From an uncultured Rhodospirillales bacterium (GTDB taxonomy: Bacteria > Pseudomonadota > Alphaproteobacteria > Acetobacterales > Acetobacteraceae), in assembly GCA_903904805.1 (NCBI GenBank), contig CAIVDX010000692.1:1-11547 (forward strand): a stretch of DNA of 11,547 nucleotides. The letters are read 5' to 3'. How positions within the stretch are numbered: position 1 is the stretch's first letter; each line of letters opens with the position of its first letter. This document shows positions 1-6,236 of the stretch, piece by piece. The position numbers and the translations under genes were made by a program. Below the pieces are notes generated by a model. It did no database searches. It was given only the letters and a program-made list of their open reading frames with translations, and was not told the origin of the DNA.

Positions 1-116
1 ACCCGGTGATCGTGCCGGTCGGCTTCGCCTATCCGGCTGACGGGATCGGCAACGTCGCGATCCTCACCCCTAGGTCGAGCCTCGCCTGCGGTGCACCAGG
101 GATGTTCGTGTCGTGA
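1..116 (+). CDS. Unknown protein, C-terminal fragment (starts left of the window)
   Basis: The frame beginning at base 3 is open from the window edge to a TGA at 114-116, giving the last 37 residues of a protein that ends in GMFVS. Its TGA overlaps the GTG of the next gene in a GTGA arrangement, the same tight packing seen at other junctions here, which supports it being coding. The fragment is too short to recognise; it is rich in Gly, Pro and Val and has no visible motif. Confidence 0.5.
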   Translation, partial: PVIVPVGFAYPADGIGNVAILTPRSSLACGAPGMFVS

Positions 117-400
117 GCGATCGGGCGGGGGCGGGCATGTCGCTGCTGGCGCGGATCAAAGCGCTGCTTGCACGCAGCCTCGAACACCACGAGCAGACGC
201 TCGATGAGCGTTTGTCGTCCCATTGCCAGCTGCAAGAGACCGACGCCGACGTGTTTGAGCCGATCCGCGATACGCTCGAAGAAATTGCCGAGCCCCACGT
301 GGTCGAACTCGAAACGCCGATCGCCGATCTCAAGACCGAGATCGCGTTGATGACGTGGGCGTTATCGACATACGCGCCGATGATGCGCAAATCGCCATGA
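113..400 (+). CDS. Hypothetical protein of mobile element (95 aa)
   Basis: Unrecognised small protein. The GTG at 113 overlaps the previous stop in a 4-nt GTGA; an in-frame ATG at 137 (giving MSLLARIKALL) is an alternative start. The N-terminal part has a short amphipathic stretch (LLARIKALLARSL), then an acidic, mostly helical-looking middle (residues about 25-75, many Glu and Asp) and a short tail. No signal peptide, cysteine motif or catalytic motif is visible. It ends in ATGA shared with the next gene, suggesting coupled translation. A longer minus-strand reading frame covers the same bases but has Ser/Arg-rich, low-complexity composition and is taken as its shadow. Confidence 0.55.
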   Translation: MSDRAGAGMSLLARIKALLARSLEHHEQTLDERLSSHCQLQETDADVFEPIRDTLEEIAEPHVVELETPIADLKTEIALMTWALSTYAPMMRKSP

Positions 401-903
401 AGCACCGCCCCATCACCACACGCCGCGATCTGGTGCGCGGCGAGGTTGAGCACGATCATCTGCGCCGCCTCGTGGCATCTTTCGTTGATGAGAGCGGCGA
501 GATCATCCACCGCACGCCGACGGACCTTACAGCATTGGTGGGCAACGCGCTGCGCATCATCCTGAGTTGCAGCCACGGCAATGAGGGCAGCTACAGTTCG
601 GCGAGCGGCGCAGCCGCCGAGTGGGTCGGCCGCGCGATCGACGCGGAAACGGAACTTGACCGCTTCGACACGCCCGATTTCCTCGCCCAGTGCAGCAAGA
701 CCCTGCTTGCCGAGGTCGCCGAGCATCAGGCCGACGGGCCAATCAAGCACACGCTGCCGGCCGGAAAACTGCGTGAGGCGCTGGCGGGTCAAGCCAGCAA
801 GTGGGTGCCCGAGTGCGCCGACTTCACCGCGCGGGGGCCGGCCGTGCTGTGGGCCGATTATCTGCGCGACTTTGACGATGACGGCGCGGACGATGCCGAG
901 TGA
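397..903 (+). CDS. Hypothetical protein of mobile element (168 aa)
   Basis: Unrecognised soluble protein. I chose the ATG at 397 because it overlaps the preceding TGA (ATGA), the usual junction type in this element; an in-frame GTG at 355 would add 14 residues inside the upstream gene. It has balanced composition, a basic start (MKHRPITTRRDL), and a strongly acidic C-terminus (YLRDFDDDGADDAE). It contains two isolated cysteines (CSHG near residue 53 and QCSK near 98) and no recognisable enzyme motif or membrane segment. Its TGA at 901-903 overlaps a GTG at 900 that could be an upstream start of the next gene. It may be a small regulatory or anti-host protein, as many such accessory genes are, but nothing in the sequence proves that. 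Confidence 0.6.
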   Translation: MKHRPITTRRDLVRGEVEHDHLRRLVASFVDESGEIIHRTPTDLTALVGNALRIILSCSHGNEGSYSSASGAAAEWVGRAIDAETELDRFDTPDFLAQCSKTLLAEVAEHQADGPIKHTLPAGKLREALAGQASKWVPECADFTARGPAVLWADYLRDFDDDGADDAE

Positions 904-930
904 CGAACCCAAAGCCACCGATCCAAGCCA

Positions 931-941
931 GGAGAAGACGG
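931..941 (+). promoter_or_regulatory. Shine-Dalgarno site deciding the start of the PP-loop gene
   Basis: GGAG at 931-934 lies 7 nt before the ATG at 942. It favours 942 over the in-frame GTG at 900, and puts the PP-loop near the N-terminus, as is usual for the family. Confidence 0.6.
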
Positions 942-1679
942 ATGCCCGTTGAAAAACACGTCGTGGCTTTGTCCGGCGGAAAGGATAGCACATGCCTCGC
1001 CTTGATGCTGACGGAGCGTGAGCCACGTGACTATCTGTTTCTCTGCACGCCAACTGGCAACGAGCCGGAAGCGATGTTTGCCCACTGGCGCAAGTTGGGT
1101 GATCTTCTCGGCTCGCCTGTCCGTCCGGTCATGCATCCGGGTGGGTTGAAGGGTGTCATAACCGAACAACAGATGATCCCGAATTTTCGGGCTCGGTTCT
1201 GCACACGAATCTTGAAAATAGAGCCGTATCGAGCATTTCTGGCCTTGAACACGCCGATCACCTCTTACGTCGGGTTGCGAGCCGATGAAGAAGGCCGCGC
1301 CGGAGGCGCCTATGGTGATATTCCGGGCGTCACCATGCGATTTCCGTTGCGGGAGTGGGGTATGACGGAGGCTGATGTGTGGTCCTATCTGGACACTCGC
1401 AGCGTCACAATCCCACGACGGACGGACTGCAAGTGGTGCTTCCACCAGCGCATCGGCGAATGGTATCTGTTTTGGTCCGACGATATCGACGGTTGGCTTG
1501 AGGGGGAGGCAATCGAAGCCGAGCGCAACGCCACCTTCCGCTCGCCAGGGCGTGACACATGGCCTGTGAGCATGAAAGGCTTGCGCGACGCGTTCGAAGG
1601 CGGTCGCATACCGAAATCTGTCGAGCGCGAGATTAACCCGATCCGTCAAAGTGGCGCCTGTCGGGTTTGCACTCTGTGA
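942..1679 (+). CDS. Phosphoadenosine phosphosulfate reductase family protein (PP-loop ATP-pyrophosphatase fold)
   Basis: A 245-residue protein of the PAPS reductase/adenine nucleotide alpha-hydrolase superfamily. Seen: the nucleotide-binding PP-loop SGGKDST at residues 11-17; FCTRILKIEP around residue 87; a second conserved block GLRADE at 111-116; C163-x2-C166 in DCKWCFHQR; and a C-terminal C240-x2-C243 five residues from the end. The cysteine spacing could bind a metal or Fe-S cluster (inference). Family knowledge: members include sulfate-assimilation reductases and DndC, which acts in DNA phosphorothioation; many phages carry uncharacterised members. No cysteine-biosynthesis partner or dnd neighbour is in the window, so assimilatory sulfate reduction is unlikely, and a role in nucleic acid or nucleotide modification is possible but unproven. 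The start at 942 is supported by GGAG 7 nt upstream; GTG 900 overlaps the previous stop and would add 14 residues. Confidence 0.85.
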   Translation: MPVEKHVVALSGGKDSTCLALMLTEREPRDYLFLCTPTGNEPEAMFAHWRKLGDLLGSPVRPVMHPGGLKGVITEQQMIPNFRARFCTRILKIEPYRAFLALNTPITSYVGLRADEEGRAGGAYGDIPGVTMRFPLREWGMTEADVWSYLDTRSVTIPRRTDCKWCFHQRIGEWYLFWSDDIDGWLEGEAIEAERNATFRSPGRDTWPVSMKGLRDAFEGGRIPKSVEREINPIRQSGACRVCTL

Positions 1680-1705
1680 CAGGCATAGGGAGTCAAATAT
1701 ATAAT
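1676..1705 (+). promoter_or_regulatory. Sigma70-like promoter before the excisionase/integrase gene run
   Basis: GTGACA at 1676-1681 matches the -35 consensus at five of six bases, and TATAAT at 1700-1705 is a perfect -10, with an 18-nt spacer. The -35 overlaps the stop codon of the upstream gene. The region is strikingly AT-rich for this GC-rich DNA. Transcription would begin near 1712, leaving a leader of roughly 77 nt before the ATG at 1789. It would drive 1789 through the integrase at 4229. Confidence 0.6.
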
Positions 1706-1711
1706 TCCCTA
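1686..1711. promoter_or_regulatory. Inverted repeat enclosing the -10 box, candidate repressor operator
   Basis: TAGGGA (1686-1691) and TCCCTA (1706-1711) form a perfect 6-bp inverted repeat separated by 14 nt that contains TATAAT. Half-site centres are 20 bp apart, about two helical turns, as expected for a dimeric repressor. It is not an intrinsic terminator for + strand transcription, because an A-tract rather than a T-tract follows. The binding protein is not identified in the window. Confidence 0.4.
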
Positions 1712-1754
1712 AAAAAGATCGGGCCGCACACACCTCAAATCCGCATACGGCCAG

Positions 1755-1780
1755 ACTATAGCTGTGGGATAGTGCAGGAG
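1755..1780 (+). promoter_or_regulatory. Leader inverted repeat and strong ribosome binding site
   Basis: ACTAT (1755-1759) and ATAGT (1769-1773) form a short inverted repeat with a 9-nt loop, ending 2 nt before AGGAG (1776-1780), which is 8 nt from the ATG at 1789. The ribosome site fixes the start of the next gene. The hairpin is short and AT-rich, so any effect on translation is speculative. Confidence 0.4.
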
Positions 1781-1788
1781 ATAACACC

Positions 1789-2169
1789 ATGACCGACACA
1801 CAGAAAACCATCACCCCGCACCAGATCGGCCGATTTGAGGCAGAGGAAAAGCTGCGCCGTATCTATGAAGCGTTCAACGACCCAGACTCCAGCTATTGGG
1901 CCGACAATGTGCTGCGCACGATCCGCGAAACGATGGATGGCAACGCGGGGTTACGTGTCCGGGGAGTTGGCCGAGTAGCAGATGAGCCGCGCGCTTTGCT
2001 CGTGATGCTGACCGGCATTCCGACCGACGACGATTTGCGCTCACTGGATGATTTCCTGCGTGGATGGCCGCTGCGGGGTGGCGACACCGATCCAAACGAA
2101 ATGACGCAAGATGAGCTTGCGCTGGCACGTAGCCGGCCGCCTGGCTGGCAGCCAAAGGGGTTTGCATGA
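1789..2169 (+). CDS. Hypothetical protein of mobile element (126 aa), first gene after the promoter
   Basis: Unrecognised soluble protein. The ATG has AGGAG 8 nt upstream, the best ribosome site in the left half. Residues 1-60 look helical and charged (IGRFEAEEKLRRIYEAF; VLRTIRETM); the middle has a hydrophobic strand-like run (ALLVMLTGIP); the C-terminus is polar and Pro/Gly-rich, ending WQPKGFA. No cysteines, no signal peptide, no membrane segment. The stop overlaps the next ATG in ATGA, so translation is probably coupled. The N-terminus begins MTDTQKT, resembling the starts of downstream genes (MTDKTT at 2169, MTDDIQKT at 2639). Confidence 0.65.
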   Translation: MTDTQKTITPHQIGRFEAEEKLRRIYEAFNDPDSSYWADNVLRTIRETMDGNAGLRVRGVGRVADEPRALLVMLTGIPTDDDLRSLDDFLRGWPLRGGDTDPNEMTQDELALARSRPPGWQPKGFA

Positions 2170-2642
2170 TGACTGACAAAACCACCGATCCTTTTCCGCA
2201 GCCGCAGCCCAACGTCGGAGGGGCGCCGTGCGGGGAGTGTCACATTCAGCCCGGCGAGACGTGCGACATCTGCGGCGCGATCGTTGGAACAGGAGATCAT
2301 CAGCAAGTGACCAACCCCGAAACCACGGCGCTGCTTTGGGCGCTCCCGTGGCCCTGCACATGCGACCGAACCACCGCGGCCGGATGCAAGAAATGCGCAG
2401 ATGCGGAAATTGCGGTGGAAGCGAAAGCCGCCTATTGGCGCGATCACCCCATCAAGCAGCACGGCGAATGGGGCCGCGCGATCTTTGAAACGGCGAAGGC
2501 CGCAGCGGATTATAGCGAGTTCGGTGACGCCTGGCGCACCTACTCTGCCAATTCCGCCTTCTCGTCGATGCCAGACCATGACCGCGCGTTGATCCGCGTG
2601 GCGTTCGTCGCAGGGTGGCGTGCTAGGGCCTCCCTGCCATGA
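2166..2642 (+). CDS. Cysteine-rich, probable zinc-binding hypothetical protein (158 aa)
   Basis: Unrecognised protein with a cysteine-rich N-terminal half and a helical C-terminal half. Seen: CGEC at 22-25, CDIC at 33-36, CTC at 64-66 and CKKC at 74-77, eight cysteines in all; paired CxxC knuckles of this kind usually bind zinc (inference). The remainder (about 80-158) is Ala- and Trp-containing with an AFVAGWRAR segment near the end. Start: overlapping ATGA with the preceding stop; two consecutive ATG codons (2166 and 2169), either of which may be used. The stop overlaps the next ATG. It could be a small DNA- or RNA-binding protein or a structural zinc ribbon; no catalytic motif is visible. 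Confidence 0.65.
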   Translation: MMTDKTTDPFPQPQPNVGGAPCGECHIQPGETCDICGAIVGTGDHQQVTNPETTALLWALPWPCTCDRTTAAGCKKCADAEIAVEAKAAYWRDHPIKQHGEWGRAIFETAKAAADYSEFGDAWRTYSANSAFSSMPDHDRALIRVAFVAGWRARASLP

Positions 2643-3007
2643 CCGACGACATTCAGAAAACCACCGGGCGCAGCGTCAGATTTGCCCGCCTGTACACCGA
2701 CGGCAGCATGAATGTCGCATCAATGCACGACACGGAGGCGTCGGCGATCCGCGCCATCACCGGCAGCCACGACGACGACGATACCGAGCTGGTCGAGGTC
2801 GAGGTCCACGTGATCCGTCGAATTGCTCACAAGGGGCTGCAGGTAGTCCGCCCGACCGACCCGGTGCGGGAGGCGTTGGAGCAGGCGCTTGATTGCATCC
2901 GCGGCGAGCAGCCAGAGGATTGCACACCAGACGAGGCGCGCGAGAATACAATCAAAAAACTGCGCGCGGCCTTGCGTCAGATGGAGAGTTCACATGCCGA
3001 CGCCTGA
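2639..3007 (+). CDS. Hypothetical protein of mobile element (122 aa)
   Basis: Unrecognised soluble protein starting at an ATG that overlaps the previous stop (ATGA). N-terminal residues 1-70 look like a small alpha/beta domain (RFARLYTDGSMNV; acidic DDDDTELVEVEVHVIRRI), followed by a helical C-terminal part (VREALEQALDCI; ENTIKKLRAALRQM). Two cysteines, no motif recognised. The next gene, the excisionase-like one, starts 11 nt after the stop, so the two are probably co-translated or co-transcribed. Confidence 0.6.
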   Translation: MTDDIQKTTGRSVRFARLYTDGSMNVASMHDTEASAIRAITGSHDDDDTELVEVEVHVIRRIAHKGLQVVRPTDPVREALEQALDCIRGEQPEDCTPDEARENTIKKLRAALRQMESSHADA

Positions 3008-3018
3008 CCGGCTGAGCG

Positions 3019-3390
3019 ATGACTGACCCTGTCATCCGCCTCATCCCGCGGGCCGAGCTTGCCCGAATGGTCAACATGTCGGAACGTCATTTGCGCCGGG
3101 TGCTGGCGCTGCATCCGGAGATCAACCAGGTTAAATTCGGCCGGCGGGTGATGTTCACCCCGGCCGAGGCTCAACGACTCATCGAGGCCCACACATGCCC
3201 CTGCACCTCCGCCGTCGTGGCGCGATCTGGTATGCCCGCGGCACCGTCCGCGTCGGGCGTCAAAGCGTCCCGATCTCAGAATTCAGCACAGGCCAGACTG
3301 GACGCGACGCTGCAGACGCTGTTGCACAAGCCGAAGCGCGCCGCGTCGCCCAGGCCATCACTGACGGCCCTGCGGGGCGGGCGCGCCTAG
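3019..3390 (+). CDS. Excisionase-like helix-turn-helix DNA-binding protein
   Basis: A 123-residue protein with a small winged helix-turn-helix domain in residues about 5-57: IPRAELARMVNMSERHLRRVL gives the helix-turn-helix, and KFGRRVMFTPAEAQRLIEA the wing and following helix, as in AlpA/MerR-type excisionases. The C-terminal part (about 58-123) is basic, Ser/Ala-rich and probably disordered; it is encoded by the same bases as the start of the integrase in another frame. Proposed role: directional factor that binds the attachment site and promotes excision, and perhaps regulates the integrase. The position directly before the integrase fits. No strong ribosome site is visible before the ATG. 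The name xis is not assigned because the family of this protein is inferred only from motif and position. Confidence 0.75.
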   Translation: MTDPVIRLIPRAELARMVNMSERHLRRVLALHPEINQVKFGRRVMFTPAEAQRLIEAHTCPCTSAVVARSGMPAAPSASGVKASRSQNSAQARLDATLQTLLHKPKRAASPRPSLTALRGGRA

Positions 3391-4229
3391 CCACCATTGC
3401 CGAGGCGCTGGCCGCCTATCTCGGCCGCCCCGGCGGGCTGGCCAAGTATGATCTGGTGAAGATCGCCGCGATCAACGATCTGGTGGGGGATCGGCTGATC
3501 ACCGACGCCGCAGCAGCCTGGGCGCAGCTTCTCGCCGACAATCCCACATGGTCGCCCGCCACAGCCAAGCGCTGGCAGAACAGCCTCCGCGCCGGCCTGC
3601 GCGCCGGCTGCCAGGCGCTCGGCCTGTCTGACCCGCCGAAGCTGCCGCCGGTGCGCTTCAAGCCCACACGGCGCGAGGCCATGCTGTCCGATGACGAGCT
3701 GCGCCGGATGCTCGCCGCATACAACCCACACGCCGCTTGCCCCGTGCTGCTGCTGGCCTATGCCGGCCTGCGCACCCAGGAGGCACTGCAGCTCGACTGG
3801 TCGCAGGTGTCGTTCGGACGTTCGCCCCCTGGCGTGCTGTTCATCCGATCTGAAAAAACCGGCGGCACGATCCGCGCGGTGCCGATGCACCCAAAAGTGG
3901 ATGCGCTGCTGTTCGGCCTCTGGAGCGCGGCCGGGCAGCCCACGCGCGGGCATGTGTTCATCAGCGCGCGCGGCGTGCCCTACGCCAATACCAAGGGCGT
4001 TGGCGGCAACCCGCTCGCCCAGGCTCACAGCACTGCCTGCGCCCGCGCCGGCATCGAGGGCTTCCGCCTGCACGATTTCCGGCATGACTTCGCCCGCCGC
4101 CTCTCCCTCGCCGGCGCCGACGCATCCGGCCTGATGGGCGTGCTGGGCTGGAGCAGCACGCGGATGATCCCCGAATACATCCTGCACCAGCAAAAACACA
4201 TGGCCGCCCTGGTGGCGGCGGTGGCCTGA
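3195..4229 (+). CDS. int: Site-specific tyrosine recombinase/integrase
   Basis: A 344-residue phage-type integrase that would catalyse integration and excision at the tRNA-Val site. Residues 1-55 match the usual N-terminal arm-binding strand pattern (IWYARGTVRV...); about 65-150 is the core-binding domain; 160-344 the catalytic domain. Catalytic residues visible: R193 in AYAGLRTQEAL, K221 in RSEKTGG, H293-x2-R296 in LHDFRHDFA, W319 at the place of the second histidine (a common substitution), and nucleophile Y328 in MIPEYIL. The sequence is full length with no frame break, so the enzyme is probably active. The N-terminal 65 codons overlap the excisionase-like gene. The gene ends 170 nt before the tRNA fragment and reads towards it. 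Confidence 0.95.
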   Translation: MPLHLRRRGAIWYARGTVRVGRQSVPISEFSTGQTGRDAADAVAQAEARRVAQAITDGPAGRARLATIAEALAAYLGRPGGLAKYDLVKIAAINDLVGDRLITDAAAAWAQLLADNPTWSPATAKRWQNSLRAGLRAGCQALGLSDPPKLPPVRFKPTRREAMLSDDELRRMLAAYNPHAACPVLLLAYAGLRTQEALQLDWSQVSFGRSPPGVLFIRSEKTGGTIRAVPMHPKVDALLFGLWSAAGQPTRGHVFISARGVPYANTKGVGGNPLAQAHSTACARAGIEGFRLHDFRHDFARRLSLAGADASGLMGVLGWSSTRMIPEYILHQQKHMAALVAAVA

Positions 4230-4252
4230 ATCACACTGCCCAGATTTTGCCG

Positions 4253-4398
4253 AAACCGACCCGCAAACCAGGTCCAAATTCGTCCGATCTTGTCCGGTTT
4301 GAGCAGATCGAGACGATGCGGCTTCGGTCAAAAAACCGCGCAGGTATTTGATAATTCAACAAAAAAATTCTTGAAACTTTGCAAGCCTTTTCCGGTTT
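4253..4398. repeat. Short repeated motifs beside the attachment site, possible integrase/excisionase arm sites
   Basis: TCCGGTTT occurs at 4293-4300 and again at 4391-4398, next to the tRNA fragment. A variant TCCGAT at 4283-4288 is exactly 10 bp before the first. In the other orientation, AAACCGAC (4253-4260) and AAACCAGG (4265-4272) are near relatives. Integrase arm-type and excisionase sites usually lie here in comparable elements. The stretch 4230-4398 holds no gene I can support and is AT-richer than its surroundings. Confidence 0.3.
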
Positions 4399-4448
4399 TC
4401 GCCTTCACACGGCGGGGGTCACAGGTTCAATCCCTGTCGCGCCCACCA
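4399..4448 (+). other. attR: 3' half of tRNA-Val(CAC)
   Basis: Reads as the 3' half of a tRNA: anticodon stem TCGCC/GGCGG (4399-4403 and 4411-4415, last pair U-G), 7-nt loop TTCACAC with anticodon CAC at 4406-4408, variable GGGTC (4416-4420), T-stem ACAGG/CCTGT (4421-4425 and 4433-4437) with loop TTCAATC, acceptor strand CGCGCCC (4438-4444), discriminator A and encoded CCA (4446-4448). There is no D arm or 5' acceptor strand upstream, so it is not a functional tRNA gene. It is the expected identity block left at the distal end of the element after integration. Confidence 0.85.
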
Positions 4449-4473
4449 TCCCCCCCTACGCGCCTCGGCCTGA

Positions 4474-6204
4474 TCAGTTGGCCCGGCCGAGGCACCATTC
4501 GCCTGAACTGAACGCCTCGCAATGCAGTCCGGGTGGCCTGAACCCAGGGTCCAGGCTGCCCTTCACGTCGGCGATCATCACATACAGCACGTCGTCCTGC
4601 CACGGCCCGCGCAGCACCTCGTTCGCCTCCGCGCCACAATCGGCACGGCCACGCGGGTTGTAGATGGAATTGTTGGGCCGGCCGACGATGCTGGCCAACA
4701 TGCTCAATTCCATATTGATCTGCTCGCCTTTCACCGTGCCGCCCAGCGCCCGGCCGGTGCACAGATAGGTCGGCGTGATCACGATTCTGCGGGCGCGCTC
4801 CAGCCGCGGCAGCCATTCCGACCGTGCGATCGACATCGGCGCGCCGGCCTCTGTCAGCGTCCCCATCCGCGCACGGAGCGGCTCGGTGTCGATCAATTGC
4901 AACACGCAAACCAGACCCAGCGTGGCGATGCGGGCCGTCGCCGATCCGTGTCGCAACGCCAACGCCAGCCCACCCAGCAACATCACGTAATAGACCGGCC
5001 AGAAAAACCGCCCGGAGCTGCGGAATATGCCCAATGCCGACGTCAGATAATCGGAAAAATTATAGTTCAGCACGAGCCAGTTGAAAAAATAAATCCGATT
5101 TGACAGCGCGAACAAAGTGCAGAACACGAGCAGCGCGACAAACCCGCGTCGGGCCCGCAGCCACGCAACGATGCCGGCGCGATCGCGCACCAGTGCCAGC
5201 ACGAACAGCAGCACCCCACCGGCACCGAGATAGTTGAATCCCTCATATTGTCCGCCCGTGCCAGCGACGATCGGCCACATGGTCGGGAACAGACCGCTCC
5301 GCTGCGGCCAGAAGGGTGAGGCCAGATTCATCGAGAAATAGCCGAACCCCCACCCCCATGGCTTCGATTGACCGACCCCCAGATATCCGGAGAAAATCAG
5401 CACCGCCAAAACCGTCACCGCGACGCACAGCGGTTCGCCCCATCGCACCCACGGGCGACCGGCGCTGCGGCGCCACCGGTCCAGCCAGGATGCCCCATAG
5501 ACAAGCCCAACCATCACGAACAGATAGACACCGATCCACGAGGTCACCGCCAAAAGCGCAGTCCAGCGCAGCGCGATTGTCCGCCACCCCGCGGTGACGC
5601 GATCGCGCAGATACAGCCAGAGTGCCGCGACCACGACGAACTGGCCCAGCAATTCCATATGGCCGAAGCGGTGCAGAAATTGCGGCGATGAGATCGCCAG
5701 CACACTCGCCGCCACACACGCGATCAGGCTCGCCTCGCCCAACTCGATCATGACCAAGGTCGCGCAGACCGCATTGAGCACGAATGCCGCCGCAACCCAG
5801 ACGCCATAGGGATTGACCATCGCGCCGGTGAGATGCGTCACCATCTTACCCAGCAGCGCCACAATCGGAATAATGCCAAGGAACATGCCGCTCGCCCCCG
5901 GCGGCGGCCCGAGCGTGGGAACCAGAAACAACGGATATGCCCACGGGGCATGAGCATAGGAGAAATAGGCGGTCAGCAACGCCAACAGGTCGACGCTGAT
6001 CTGGCTGTCGGCGGGATCATTCAGCCAGGCGCCCAGCGGGTTATCCCAGAACGACCCGGTGCCGCTCAGGAACGCGTGGTCAAAACTCGCCAGCACATAG
6101 GCCAGGCCAATTGCCGCCGAAAGCAGAAGCAAAACCCAGCGCGGCCGCGGCCGGAGCAGCATGCCACACCGGGTCAACCGCTCCACGTCGCCTTGCCCCA
6201 CCAT
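4474..6204 (-). CDS. DUF6311 family polytopic membrane protein
   Basis: About 576 residues with roughly ten or more hydrophobic membrane segments from near residue 22 to about 430, then a soluble C-terminal domain. The overall plan resembles GT-C-type membrane glycosyltransferases, and the blocks YEGFNYLGAG and FRSSGRFFWPVYY are those I associate with DUF6311; no function is established and glycosyl transfer is inference. An acidic pair after the first membrane segment (LNDPADSQ) may be the catalytic loop. The C-terminal domain has four cysteines (YLCTG, ADCGAE, LHCEAF, EWCLG) that could form disulfides outside the membrane. I chose the ATG at 6204; TTG 6213 and ATG 6162 are alternatives. The gene ends 25 nt from the tRNA fragment, so the element inserted just downstream of it. 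Confidence 0.8.
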   Translation of the reverse strand: MVGQGDVERLTRCGMLLRPRPRWVLLLLSAAIGLAYVLASFDHAFLSGTGSFWDNPLGAWLNDPADSQISVDLLALLTAYFSYAHAPWAYPLFLVPTLGPPPGASGMFLGIIPIVALLGKMVTHLTGAMVNPYGVWVAAAFVLNAVCATLVMIELGEASLIACVAASVLAISSPQFLHRFGHMELLGQFVVVAALWLYLRDRVTAGWRTIALRWTALLAVTSWIGVYLFVMVGLVYGASWLDRWRRSAGRPWVRWGEPLCVAVTVLAVLIFSGYLGVGQSKPWGWGFGYFSMNLASPFWPQRSGLFPTMWPIVAGTGGQYEGFNYLGAGGVLLFVLALVRDRAGIVAWLRARRGFVALLVFCTLFALSNRIYFFNWLVLNYNFSDYLTSALGIFRSSGRFFWPVYYVMLLGGLALALRHGSATARIATLGLVCVLQLIDTEPLRARMGTLTEAGAPMSIARSEWLPRLERARRIVITPTYLCTGRALGGTVKGEQINMELSMLASIVGRPNNSIYNPRGRADCGAEANEVLRGPWQDDVLYVMIADVKGSLDPGFRPPGLHCEAFSSGEWCLGRAN

Positions 6205-6236
6205 CGCCGACAACCCCGATCACCGTTTCGGCGCGC

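Larger units (their letters stand above)
1..4448 (+). mobile_element. Right end of an integrative element (prophage or genomic island) inserted at tRNA-Val(CAC)
   Basis: Seen: a one-direction run of small, overlapping genes ends in an excisionase-like gene and a tyrosine integrase, followed immediately by the 3' half of a tRNA gene with no 5' half. From knowledge of tRNA-targeting integrases, the element carries a copy of the tRNA 3' end, restores the target tRNA at one end, and leaves a 3' fragment at the other. The fragment here lies on the + strand to the right, so the rest of the element and the intact tRNA should lie to the left, outside the window. Genes right of the junction all run the opposite way and look chromosomal. 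No capsid, tail, terminase or conjugation gene is visible, so phage versus other island cannot be decided. Confidence 0.85.

Noticed and set aside
70..1053. Long minus-strand open frame (327 codons) over the first element genes
   Set aside because: It overlaps three plus-strand genes linked by 4-nt start/stop overlaps and runs into the PP-loop gene; its composition is Ser/Arg/Ala-rich with no recognisable domain.
1686..1716. Hairpin followed by a homopolymer as an intrinsic terminator
   Set aside because: The tract after the stem is A, not T, on the + strand, and the stem encloses a -10 box; an operator is the better reading.
858..1814. Minus-strand open frame of 318 codons
   Set aside because: Complement of the clearly coding PP-loop gene and the AT-rich promoter region; no domain pattern.
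2994..3026. Ten-codon frame MPTPDRLSDD overlapping the excisionase-like start
   Set aside because: Could couple translation into the next gene, but it is too short and has no good ribosome site to call a gene.
3387..4331. Minus-strand open frame of 314 codons over the integrase
   Set aside because: The plus strand encodes an intact integrase with all catalytic residues; the reverse frame is Gly/Ala/His-rich shadow.
4399..4448. Functional tRNA gene
   Set aside because: No D arm or 5' acceptor strand upstream; only the 3' half is present.
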